Shown here: positions 44,543 through 54,140 of the stretch, piece after piece
Position numbering within the stretch: position 1 is the first letter of the stretch
Layout of the letters: each line of letters begins with the position of its first letter
Origin: JAPSGB01 sp963775185
GTDB taxonomy: Bacteria > Myxococcota_A > Polyangia > Polyangiales > Polyangiaceae
Direction of reading: 5' to 3'
Length of the DNA stretch: 64,000 nt
Assembly (NCBI GenBank): GCA_963775185.1
Contig: CAVZIE010000050.1
Location: forward strand, 1-64,000
Translations under genes and position numbers: made by a program
The notes under the pieces: generated by a model
Databases searched by the model: none
What the model was told of the DNA's origin: nothing
What the model saw: the letters and a program-made list of their open reading frames with translations, nothing else

Positions 44543-46039
44543 ATGACGAACGACTGGTGCCGGGTGCTCGGCATCGCGCCGCCGAGGCTCGAGGCGGTCG
44601 CGGGGAATCGCGAAGCGAACACGTTCGCGCTGTTGCTCGTGGCGCTGCTCGAGCGCGGCGCGCCCATGACGCTCGTCGAGGTGGCCGTGCGATTCGAGCA
44701 GGCCGGCATCGCCGCGCGTGCACGCGCACTCCAGTCGCTCCAGCGCTGCAAGCCGGGAAGGCCTCCGGTCTACCGCGACGGTGATTTCTACCATCTCGAC
44801 CCGCACGACTACAATCTCGACCTCTGGGCGTTCAGGTTGGGGCTGCGCCCGCCAAAGGTGGCGCCCGCCAAGCAGATCGCGCCGGAACCACCGCCCGTGC
44901 CTGGGCCCGACGTCGCGCTCCGCCCGGCCGAGCTCGATGAAGCGTGGAAGGACGCGCACCTCTTCGGCTGGTCGGCGCAGCGCCTCGTCGTCGCGGTGCT
45001 CGACGCCAACGGCGGGCCTCTCCCGCCTGCCGAGGTCGTGGCCGCCGTCGCCGCACGCACCCCGCGGCACCTGCTCGACGATACGCCGGCGAAGTTCAAG
45101 CGCCGCGGCAGCGCGATCGAGGTGCTCGCAGACGGCAGGTGGGCGATCGCGGCGGACCCGGGCGTGGCGCTGAAGCTGGCCCGCGCGGCCGTGCGCGAGC
45201 GCGTCGCCGTCGTGCGCCGCAACACAGGGATGCGCACCGATCCCGCCGAGTTCAAGCGGATCAGCGCGGAATGGGAGAAGCGGCGCCAAGCGCACGGAGC
45301 CGAGCTGGCGGCGATGTCGCGGGCACTGCTCGTCGCGTTTCCGCCAGGCCGGCCCGCGGCGGCCGCGTTGCTCGACGTCGGCGAGCACGACGTCACGACG
45401 TTCGTCGGCGACGAGCTCGCGGCCTTGCACGCCCGGCTCGCGGGATACGACATCGTCGGCGCCGTCGCTGTGCGCGCGCTCCTGCGTGCGCTCGACTTCG
45501 ACCCGGGCGACCGGCGCCTCGCCGAGCTCGGTCCGCCGCAGAAGACGAAGAAGCTGAACCAGCGCGGGCGCACGCTCGAGATCACGACGGCGCTGCTCGT
45601 GCAGGGCTCGTGCAGTATCGGCACGCCGTTCGGCGATCCGGAGAAGCTCGCCGACTACCTGGCCAAGGGCGAGACGACGAAGCTGCGTCGCCGGCTCGAA
45701 GCCGACGTGAAGTCGCTCCACGCGCTCTACGAGTACGGACGCTTGCACCGCGCCGTGCGCCTGCGCTGGGGCTTCCTCGACGAACACCTCCCGGCGCCCT
45801 GGGTCCACCGCGACGAGCCCACGCTCCACGACCTGCAGCAGTCGGCGCTCGCCATGAACGTGCCCCTCGAGGTCGTTGTCGGCACCGCGCCGGGTTGGGA
45901 CGATCCGTGGTCGCGCGTTCGCCTCGCCTACGTCGAGTCCGACGTGAACGGCTGGCGGACGTGGCTCGTCGACGAGGACGGCATCCGCATCGACGACGCC
46001 GACGTGCAGCGCGCGAGGTTGTCGGAGACGCTCCACTGA
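44543..46039 (+). CDS. Hypothetical protein with probable tandem winged-helix domains
   Basis: This is a 498-residue cytosolic protein starting MTNDWCRVLGIAPPRLEAVAG. Two segments look like HARE-HTH/winged-helix units: residues about 35-85 (PMTLVEVAVRFEQAGIAARARALQSLQRC, then PPVYRDGDFYHLDP) and about 150-210 (RLVVAVLDANGGPLPPAEVVAAVAARTP, then KRRGSAIEVLADGRWAI). The C-terminal half is helical with GDPEKLADYLAKGETTKLRRRLEADVKSLHALYEYGRLH and a final WLVDEDGIRIDDADVQRARLSE. It may be a DNA-binding regulator. In-frame ATGs further upstream (for example 44508) are possible. It is flanked on both sides by modular repeats. Confidence 0.68.
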   Translation: MTNDWCRVLGIAPPRLEAVAGNREANTFALLLVALLERGAPMTLVEVAVRFEQAGIAARARALQSLQRCKPGRPPVYRDGDFYHLDPHDYNLDLWAFRLGLRPPKVAPAKQIAPEPPPVPGPDVALRPAELDEAWKDAHLFGWSAQRLVVAVLDANGGPLPPAEVVAAVAARTPRHLLDDTPAKFKRRGSAIEVLADGRWAIAADPGVALKLARAAVRERVAVVRRNTGMRTDPAEFKRISAEWEKRRQAHGAELAAMSRALLVAFPPGRPAAAALLDVGEHDVTTFVGDELAALHARLAGYDIVGAVAVRALLRALDFDPGDRRLAELGPPQKTKKLNQRGRTLEITTALLVQGSCSIGTPFGDPEKLADYLAKGETTKLRRRLEADVKSLHALYEYGRLHRAVRLRWGFLDEHLPAPWVHRDEPTLHDLQQSALAMNVPLEVVVGTAPGWDDPWSRVRLAYVESDVNGWRTWLVDEDGIRIDDADVQRARLSETLH

Positions 46040-46049
46040 TTCGCGCCTG

Positions 46050-46150
46050 CCGGTCCGGCGCGGAATCCCACTCTCCGCTCCGCGCGCCTCCGCGCTTGCG
46101 TGACGCCGAGCACGACGCTGCGGGGCTGCGGAGGGGGCTCCGCCGCGACC
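46050..46150 (+). repeat. Dispersed repeat core plus module 1
   Basis: The core at 46050-46069 lies just after the stop of the winged-helix gene. It is followed by the same about 80 bases found after the core at 43096, including gacgccgagcacgacgctgc. Confidence 0.8.
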
Positions 46151-46245
46151 TTTGCGATCGCCCCGAAACGGTTCGAAAGCGCGCACATACTCGCCGCCCC
46201 AGAGTCGGCCCGTCTGCTTGTTGCCGAATGTGCGAATCCACGACC

Positions 46246-46305
46246 CCACGTTAAGACGTCTTAACGTGGCCCTGGCACGGCTCCACGTTAAGACGTCTTA
46301 ACGTG
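46246..46305. repeat. Two perfect long palindromes around GACGTC
   Basis: The palindromes are CACGTTAAGAC plus its complement GTCTTAACGTG, 24 bp at 46246-46269 and 22 bp at 46284-46305, separated by 14 bases. They have no loop, so they are protein-binding-site-like and not RNA terminators. The second contains the TAA stop of the convergent gene 46288-47004. Confidence 0.9.
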
Positions 46306-47004
46306 AGCCCGATAACTCTTCAGCGCCTCCAGCAGCTGCCGCGCCGCGCCCGGGTCGAGATGGACGCTCACGCAGTCGTCGGGGTGCCAGTGCAAGCGCA
46401 TCCGGTGCGCGATACCCAGTCGGCCGAGCTCGGCGCCGAGCTGGCTCGTGACCCGCTCCGCCGACCCGCTGTGCTCCGTCGTCACGGTCATGCCCTTCGT
46501 CGCGCTCGAGATGCGGTCGATCTCGCGCACCGACGCCGCGCTCACCACGACCCCCGCGACGCGAGCCTTCGGCGCCAGGAAGCGGCGCGGATCCGTGTTC
46601 GCGCCCTGGCGCTTCGCCAAGCGGATGAGCGCGTAGCCCTTCGCCGGGCCGCCCAGCTTCGCCAGTTCCTCTTCCGAGAACGCCGTCACCACCTGGATCA
46701 ACTTGAACGCCGTCACGCGCGACGGCAGCTTCCTCGCGACAAGCAGCGCCTCGAACGTCTCGAACCCGAGCTCGTCGCGGTAGCGTTCGGGCTTCGACAG
46801 CTCCCGCAGGCACAGCCCCAGCGCGTACGCGTTGCTCGCGGACGACGCCTCGTAGCCCGCGATCTGCTGGATCAACTGCTCCGCGCTCGTCTTCCCCAGA
46901 TCCGCGCGACCAGCCAGACGAGGTCCGCCTACGGCCGTGGCGCGGCCCGCGGGAGCCTTCGGGACAACACGGAGAGAGCCAGAGAGACGACGTATCGCAG
47001 CCAT
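46288..47004 (-). CDS. Hypothetical protein
   Basis: This 238-residue protein starts at the ATG at 47004 (MAAIRRLSGSLRVVPKAPAG). The middle, YEASSASNAYALGLCLRELSKPERYRDELGFETFEALLVARKLPSRVTAFKLIQVVTAF, followed by GPAKGYALIRLAKRQGANTDPRRFLAPKA, is helical and basic. It resembles the helix-turn-helix region of ParB/KorB-like or DUF3102-type proteins, but I do not recognise the family. The C-terminal domain is alpha/beta (AHRMRLHWHPDDCVSVHLDPGAARQLLEAL). Its last codons and stop lie in the second of two perfect palindromes, which could be its own binding site. Confidence 0.65.
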   Translation of the reverse strand: MAAIRRLSGSLRVVPKAPAGRATAVGGPRLAGRADLGKTSAEQLIQQIAGYEASSASNAYALGLCLRELSKPERYRDELGFETFEALLVARKLPSRVTAFKLIQVVTAFSEEELAKLGGPAKGYALIRLAKRQGANTDPRRFLAPKARVAGVVVSAASVREIDRISSATKGMTVTTEHSGSAERVTSQLGAELGRLGIAHRMRLHWHPDDCVSVHLDPGAARQLLEALKSYRAHVKTS

Positions 47005-47798
47005 GAGCACATGATACGTCAATCCTCGCGATCCTGCCCCCACAATGATCCGCCTCCTGTCGGTCCGGCGCGGAATCCCACTCTCCGCCCGGCGCGCCGA
47101 CCCGCGGCATGCGTGACGGCGCGCCCACGTGGGCGGCGCACTCACCCAAGACGAGCTGTGCCGAGGTTTCGGTCGGCCAGGCCGACCGAAATGCCTCCAC
47201 AGGTCGCTGTGCCGAGGTTTCGGTCGGTGTGGCCGACCGAAATGCCGTCACAGGATCTGGCGCGCGGAAGTGTCGCGTGGTTTCGGGTTTGCCGGTCCGG
47301 CGCGGAATCCCACTCCGCGGGCCTCCGCGCGGCGATGCATGTGCGTCCTCGCCCGCTCGGCCTCGCCCCGCGTTGCTGACGGCGCGCACGCGCCGCCTCC
47401 AGGTACCGCTGGGCGTCGCGAAGTTGGGATAACCGCTGCAGCCCGCTCCATCCCACGCGGTCAGGACGGCGGCGGGTGCGGATCTGCGGTGCTCGGGGCT
47501 CGCGGGCTCCGGCGCACACGCACCGCCGCGCTCCGGCTTCCGGGGGTCAGCGGGTGCGAGCGCCGCCCTCGACCGCGACGCGTCATGATCGCCGGCGCGT
47601 CACGTCCGGCGCGGACCGCATGGACCTGTCGCCCCCACGTGGGCGGCGCACTCACCCAAGACAAGCTGTGACGAGCTTCCGGTCGGCCTGGCCTCGCGCG
47701 CCTCCGCGCGGCGACGCCTGTGCGTGCTCGCCCCCCTGGTCCTCGCCCCGCGTCCACTCCAGGCGCCTTCCATGGGGAACCTCGGAGCTGGAATCAAA
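47005..47798. repeat. Modular repeat block 3
   Basis: There is no gene here. Cores lie at 47060-47079 and 47292-47311. The cacgtgggcggcgcactcac module occurs at about 47126 and again at about 47638. Both hairpins occur (about 47165-47245), GATCTGGCGCGCGGAAGTGT at about 47254 and gcgaagttgggataaccgct at about 47417. The order hairpins, GATCTGG, core is the same as in blocks 1 and 2. Confidence 0.8.
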
Positions 47799-48784
47799 TC
47801 AGGGACAGGTGCCGCTGCTGGCGCCGCTGTCGAGAAGCTCGACGGTCAGGTTGCGCGCCGGCGCGTTCGCGGGCTTGTTGTCCTGCGGGAACACATAGAT
47901 GTTCGAGTAGGCGTCGGCGTAGACGAGACAGGTCTTGGGGTAGAAGTTGTCCGCAGGGCAGGTCATCGCGTCGGCTGCCGTGGTGCCGAAGACCTCCCAG
48001 CCGACCCCGTCGATCGTGATGCGCAACGCGGGCACAGGATCGTTGAACGGGTGGACCACCTTGATCCGACTCTTGATGCGCAGCTCGTACGGGGTCGACG
48101 GGCAGTCGCAGACGCTTGGCGGAGTCGCCGGCAAGCGCAGCGTGAACGGGAACTGGCTCCGCTGATCGAGCGTGAAGGTGGTCTCCTGCACGGGCTTGCA
48201 CACCAGCGTGTCGCAGACCGGATCGAGCGGCTGGCATTGTCCGGAGCAGTCGGCGTCGAGGCTCGTGGGGCACGGCGAGTCGTTGGGCCCGGGCCCGCCG
48301 TCTATGCCTGCACTTCCGCTTGCCCCGGCGCCGCCGTCGGTGCCGCCGCTGCCCGCGCTCGCGTCGCTTCCGCTCGTTCCGCCACCAGCGTCCTGTCCCC
48401 TCCCGCGCTGCCCGCACTGCCGCCCGTGCCGCCGGTGGCGCCTGTGCCCGCGCTTCCGCCCGCGGCGCTCGCGCCGGCGGTTCCACCACTTCCGCCCGTG
48501 CCGGCACCGGAGCTGCCGCCGCTCGCGCTCGTACCGCCGCTCGCGCCCGTACCACCGGTGCCGCCGCTGCCCGCACTCCCGCCTCCTCCGCAGTCGCACA
48601 CGCTCCACTTGCCGGTGTCGCCGCAAACCTGGCCGCCGCTACACGCGCCAGGCCCCGTGCACGGACACGTGTCGCCGCTCGAGCAGGTGGTTGTCCCGGG
48701 CTTGCCATCGTCTCCAGAACCACACGCGGCGGGGGTCAAGACCGTGGCCGAAAGCAGAAGGAGCGTCGCGGTCAAGCGCCTCAT
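47799..48784 (-). CDS. Cys-rich lipoprotein with Gly/Ser linker (one frameshift)
   Basis: The ATG at 48784 opens a lipoprotein signal (MRRLTATLLLLSATVLTPAACG). A Cys-rich module follows (CSSGDTCPCTGPGACSGGQVCG), then a long Gly/Ser/Ala/Thr linker. The frame changes at about 48398, in the run gaggggacagg: adding one g gives the continuous linker QDAGGGTSGSDASAGSGG. The C-terminal domain is PTSLDADCSGQCQPLDPVCDTL, then FGTTAADAMTCPADNFYPKTCLVYADAYSN. The linker and Cys patterns are typical of myxobacterial surface lipoproteins. The indel in a G run suggests a consensus error. Confidence 0.68.
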
Positions 48785-49330
48785 GGGAACACCTTGCAGC
48801 AAGGCCGCGGGGACAGTCCTGCGGGCGCTTCGAACGTATCGCGAGATCTCTGTGCCAACAAGCACCTGAGCCTTGCCGGTCCGGCGCGGAATCCCACTCC
48901 GCGCGCCTCCGCGCGCGCGTCGTGATCGCGGGCGCGTCACGTCCGGCGCGGAACCGAGAGGGGCGGGCGCGGCCCACGTGGGGGCGCGGCGCGGACTCCC
49001 ACTCTCCTCTCAGACGGCGAGCCTCCGCCCGCCTTCGCGCGGCGACGCCTGTGCGTGCCTCACCCCCATAGTCCTCGCCCCGCGTCCGCTGGGCGTCGCG
49101 GGAGCGGCGCGGGGTGCGACGCTGCGGGGCTGCGGAGGGGGCTCCGCCGCACATGCGTCACCGCGCTTCGGCTTGGTCCGGTCCGATGCGAACGGATGCG
49201 GCGCTCATCTCACGCCAGCGGCACCAGCCCCGAAGCTGTCCGCCAGTCGGCGTGATCATCCGGTGGCGCCACCGGAACCTGCGCGACGCCGTCGATGGGA
49301 AGCGCCGCCACTTCGCGCTATGCTTGGTTC
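48785..49330. repeat. Modular repeat block 4
   Basis: There is no gene here. The core at 48876-48895 is followed by ccgcgcgcctccgcgcgcg, two diverged half-cores (about 48938 and 48984), gcctccgcccgccttcgcgc and the gacgctgcggggctgcgg / ctccgccgcacatgcgtcac module (about 49118-49165). Confidence 0.65.
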
Positions 49331-49654
49331 GTGACCAACCCAATTGACTCCCTGGCGGAGGCGGTGCTTGCCCTGAAGCGCGATCCGACTCGACCCGTTC
49401 GCGCCCAGGTGGACGACCTGACGGTGGAAATCCGCACGGTGGCAGCGGCGAGTGCGCTTCCACGGAGTGCGGGTGACGCTTTCCGCCGCGCGCGCTGGCA
49501 AGGTGAAGAGAGTCTGGACGAACTGCTGGACTTCTTCGGTTGCGCACGCCGTGAAGGCGGTTCGCGCCACGTGGCCGATCTGTGGAAATTTGTCCTCGAC
49601 ACGAACATCGTGATCGCCGCCATGCACGGAGATTCGCGGGTTCTCGATCGGTGA
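49331..49654 (+). CDS. Chimeric antitoxin-like protein ending in a PIN start fragment
   Basis: This 107-residue frame starts at the GTG at 49331. Residues 1-85 resemble the small antitoxins that precede PIN toxins (SLAEAVLALKRDPTRPVRAQVDDLTVEIR, then WQGEESLDELLDFFGCARREGG). The last residues, LWKFVLDTNIVIAAMHGDSRVLDR, are the conserved start of a PIN domain, cut off after about 20 residues. It looks like the leftover of a deletion that joined an antitoxin in frame to a truncated toxin. The stop overlaps the next ATG (TGATG). Confidence 0.6.
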   Translation: MTNPIDSLAEAVLALKRDPTRPVRAQVDDLTVEIRTVAAASALPRSAGDAFRRARWQGEESLDELLDFFGCARREGGSRHVADLWKFVLDTNIVIAAMHGDSRVLDR

Positions 49655-49917
49655 TGCGGAGATTACTCCATGTCGAGCCGCTCGAAGAGGGCGGTTTCCT
49701 CGCGACAAGTCCTGCGCTGCCTGGACTTGTCGCGCAGGGAAGGACGGCTGCCGAAGCGATGGAGATCGCGCAGGACGTCGCTCGCAAGTTGCTCGAGTCC
49801 TACGCGGAGCACGGCGATCCGTTGCCCGCGGGACTGACCGCCGTCCCCGAGGAGGGAATCGACGTGGGCATCGCGGTGCGTGGCGCGGGAGTAGCTCCAG
49901 AGGAATTCCTCCAGTAG
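49654..49917 (+). CDS. HicB-like orphan antitoxin
   Basis: This 87-residue protein has the partial RNase H-like HicB fold: LLHVEPLEEGGFLATSPALPGLVAQGRTAAEAMEIAQDVARKLLESYAEHGDPLP. No HicA toxin gene is adjacent and no C-terminal DNA-binding tail is present. It may be a remnant or part of a rearranged toxin-antitoxin locus. It is translationally coupled to the chimeric PIN/antitoxin frame. Confidence 0.7.
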   Translation: MRRLLHVEPLEEGGFLATSPALPGLVAQGRTAAEAMEIAQDVARKLLESYAEHGDPLPAGLTAVPEEGIDVGIAVRGAGVAPEEFLQ

Positions 49918-49975
49918 CCCGGCGGCGACGTCGTCAGCCCCTGATCAGCGCCGACCTGCTCCGCGCGTCGCATCG

Positions 49976-50086
49976 CGTCGCGAGCGCGCCCTCGACCTCA
50001 TCACGAAGTGGCTGATGCTGGAGACGCGCCACCCTGGTGCGCGCCTCGCGCCCACGCTCGACATCGATCTGTTCTGGCACGCATGA
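49976..50086 (+). pseudogene. DUF1399/GRDP-like gene fragment, copy 1
   Basis: A short frame reads RRERALDLITKWLMLETRHPGARLAPTLDIDLFWHA and stops. TLDIDLFWHAH is the core of DUF1399 (glycine-rich-domain) proteins. The fragment joins directly to the TauD-like start through ctggcacgc. A different portion of the same gene type precedes the second TauD copy at 57.8 kb. Confidence 0.5.
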
Positions 50087-50708
50087 TCGAGCTAGCGCCG
50101 ACCGCGGAGGCCGTGCGCGACGCCCTCGCGCGGTGGGGCATCGCCCACGTGGGCGGCCCCATCGCGCCGGCGCGCTTCTACGGCCTGGCGGCGGAGCTCG
50201 GCGCGATCGTCACGGAGGAGTCGATCGCGCTCCGCCCCGGTGCCCACGCCTACGTCGCCAAGCCGGGACGCGTGCCGCTGCACACCGATCATCCCGAGGT
50301 GGCCGTCGTCGCGTGGTGGTGCGAGGCCCAGGACGCGCTCGACGGCGCCTCGTGCTGCTCGACACGCGCCCGGTCATCGCCGCCCTCGACGCCCGCGAAC
50401 GCGACACGCTGCGCCACGTGGATCTCGCGTGCCCGCCCCTCGCCGGCGGCCCGCCCACGCTGCGCTTCCCGGTGCTCCGCGGCGCCGACGCCGTGTTCTG
50501 CTCGCCGTGGCTGCGCTCCGCCGATCCGGTGCCGCTGCTCGAGCGCGCGCTCGACCGCTTCCGCGCTCGCCTCGCCGCGGCGGAGACGAGGTCGATCCGG
50601 CTCGCACCGGGCGACGCGCTGTTCGTGGACAACCGCCGCGTGCTCCACGGCCGCGGCGCCATCGACGCGCGGAGCCGGCGGCGGCTGCGACAGGTGTGGA
50701 TGGGGTAG
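50083..50708 (+). pseudogene. TauD/TfdA-family Fe(II)/2-oxoglutarate oxygenase, frameshifted
   Basis: The protein is MIELAPTAEAVRDALARWGIAHVGG, GAIVTEESIALRPGAHAYVAKP, then RVPLHTDHPEVAVVAWWC with the iron-binding HxD. A single base is missing near 50350, and then the next frame gives VLLDTRPVIAALDARERDTLRHVDLA and IRLAPGDALFVDNRRVLHGRGAI with the distal His and Arg. Family members hydroxylate small molecules. Apart from the one-base deletion it looks intact, so a consensus error is possible. A 5' fragment of a close paralogue lies at 57983-58112. Confidence 0.72.
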
Positions 50709-51921
50709 GGGATGCCGGTCCGGCGCGGAATCCCACTTTCCGCCCGGCGCGCCTCCCCGCGGCGACGCCTGTGCGAGCTCGCCCCCCAAGTCCTCGCCCC
50801 GCGCATGAGTGACGGCGCGCGCGCGCGCCGCCTCGAGGTACAGCTGGGCGGCGCGAAGTTGGGATAACCGCTGCAGCCCGCTCCATCCCACGCGGTGCGA
50901 TCGGCGGCTCCGCCGCACAGGCATCGCCGCGCTCCGGCTTGGTCCCGTCCGATGTGCACCTGTCGCTCCCACGTGGGCGGCGCATTCGCCCGAGACAAGC
51001 TGTGACGGCATTTCGGTCGGTCAGGCCGACCGAAATGGCTGCACAGGTCGCTGTGCCGAGGTTTCGGTCGGTGTGGCCGACCGAAACACCTTCACAGCTG
51101 CGGGGCTCGGGGCTCGCGGGTTCCCGGCACACACGCGCCGCGGAATCCCTCGTACGCCTCCGCGCGGCGACGCCTGCGCGTGCTCGCCCCCCCAGGTCCT
51201 CGCCCCGCGCATGCGTGACCGCGCACGCCCGCGCCGCCTCGAGGTACCGCTGGGCGTCGCGAAGTTGGGATAACCGCTGCAGCCCCCTCCATCCCACGCG
51301 GTGCGATCGGCGGCTCCGCCGCACAGGCATCGCCGCGCTCCGGCTTGGTCCCGTCCCACGTGGGCGGCGCATTCACCCAAGACAAGCTGTGACGGCATTT
51401 CGGTCGGTCAGGCCGACCGAAATGGCTGCACAGGTCGCTGTGCCGAGGTTTCGGTCGGTGTGGCCGACCGAAACACCTTCACAGCTGCGGGGCTCGGGGC
51501 TCGCGGGTTCCCGGCACACACGCGCCGCGGAATCCCACTCCGCACGCCTCCGCGCGGCGACGCCTGTGCGTGCTCGCCCCCCTGGTCCTCGCCCCGCGCA
51601 TGCGTGACGGCGCGCGCACGCGCCGCCTCCAGGTACCGCGGGTTGCGATCGGCGGCGAGTGCGACGCTGCGGGGCTGCGGAGGGGGCTCCACCGCACAGG
51701 CATCGCCGCGCTTCGGCTACAGTGAACGCGATCAATCGCTCCACCCCACGCCCTGATCGCGATCAGCGCGGCCGCAGCGTTTCCGCACGAAATCCCGGTC
51801 TGCGAAGCCGGCACGCGCGTTGCTCTATGCGAGCGTCCATGACAGACGGGCAAGCAAGTTCCGGAATCGAGCGGCGCTCGGACGCGTTCAATACGGCGGC
51901 ACCGGTTTCTGGAGCTTTCTC
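50709..51921. repeat. Modular repeat block 5 with tandem copies of about 400 bases
   Basis: A core at 50715-50734 is followed by two nearly identical tandem units of about 400 bases (about 50806-51208 and 51209-51599) and part of a third. Each unit runs gcgaagttgggataaccgct, ggctccgccgcacaggcatc, cacgtgggcggcgcattc, two FRT-like hairpins, then cacagctgcggggctcgggg. This is the largest repeat block in the window. Its right end gives way to unique sequence near 51720, which leads to the epimerase gene. Confidence 0.85.
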
Positions 51922-52812
51922 ATGACGAGCATCTTGATCACGGGCTCGGCAGGGCTCGTGGGGCGAGCACTTCGGCGCGAGCTCGAAGCTCACGCGTACC
52001 ACGTCGTGGGGTTCGATCGCCGGGCGCGCGCTGTTGAAGAAGGCGACGTTCGCGACGCCGAGCGTGTCGCCGTCGCTCTGCAGGGCGTGTCCGGCGTTGT
52101 CCATCTCGCGGCGGTGTCGCGAGTCGTCTGGGCGGAGCGCGATCCCGCCGCATGCTGGAGCACGAACGTCGAAGGCCTTCACAATATCCTGACCTGCGCG
52201 CGCAGCCTCGCGGTTCCGCCCTGGATCGTGTTTGCGAGCAGCCGCGAGGTCTACGGCTTGCCGACCAGCCTTCCGGTGTCCGAAGACGCTCCGCTTCGGC
52301 CGGTCAACGTCTACGGCCGATCGAAGCTCGCCGGCGAGGAGTTGATCCGGGCGGCCCGTCGGGACGGGCTGCGCGCCTGCGTGGTCCGCCTTTCGAACGT
52401 CTATGGCTCGACGCTCGACCACGCTGACCGCGTCGTCCCAGCCTTCGCGCGCGCGGCGGTTGCCGGCTCGCGCTTGCGCGTCGATGGAGCTGACCACGAG
52501 TTCGACTTCACGCACGTCGAAGATGTAGCCGCGGGGCTGTACACGTTGGTCGATTGTCTCGTCCGTGGTGTCGAGACGCCTCCGCCGATCCACTTCGTCT
52601 CGGGCACGTCCACGACGCTGGGTCGCCTAGCCCGCTTGGCCATCTCGCTTGCCAAGAGCGCGTCCAAGGTCGAACCGGGGCCGGAGCGGTCGTTCGATGT
52701 CGCGCGGTTCCGCGGGTCTGGTGCGCGCGCGCGGGCGCTGCTCGGTTGGACGCCGCGGATCGGTATCGAGCACGGGCTGGGGCGCCTCGTAGAGGAATTC
52801 CGCGCCGGGTAG
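51922..52812 (+). CDS. NAD-dependent epimerase/dehydratase (extended SDR)
   Basis: This 296-residue sugar-nucleotide-type SDR has the Rossmann motif ILITGSAGLVGRALRRELE, DVRDAERV, VVHLAAVSRV, the catalytic SSREVYG and the YxxxK motif VYGRSKLAGEELI. C-terminal substrate residues are in RVDGADHEFDFTHVEDVAAGL. GGAG precedes the ATG. It probably makes a modified nucleotide sugar for the glycosyltransferase encoded 2 bases downstream. The final codons, EEFRAG, derive from ggaattccgcgccggg, which resembles half of the dispersed repeat. Confidence 0.87.
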   Translation: MTSILITGSAGLVGRALRRELEAHAYHVVGFDRRARAVEEGDVRDAERVAVALQGVSGVVHLAAVSRVVWAERDPAACWSTNVEGLHNILTCARSLAVPPWIVFASSREVYGLPTSLPVSEDAPLRPVNVYGRSKLAGEELIRAARRDGLRACVVRLSNVYGSTLDHADRVVPAFARAAVAGSRLRVDGADHEFDFTHVEDVAAGLYTLVDCLVRGVETPPPIHFVSGTSTTLGRLARLAISLAKSASKVEPGPERSFDVARFRGSGARARALLGWTPRIGIEHGLGRLVEEFRAG

Positions 52813-52814
52813 CC

Positions 52815-54140
<1,326 letters not shown>

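Noticed and set aside
46246..46305. Palindromes as a bidirectional transcription terminator
   Set aside because: The arms have no loop and no flanking T runs, so a stable RNA hairpin terminator is unlikely.
43980..51700. Many open frames reading SVGQADRNG- or EVSVGVADRN-like peptides
   Set aside because: They are six-frame translations of the FRT-like hairpins and composite repeats, with no ribosome sites and no homology pattern of proteins.
52790..52812. Repeat-derived end of the epimerase (EEFRAG)
   Set aside because: Only about 15 bases match half of the repeat; not enough to claim insertion.
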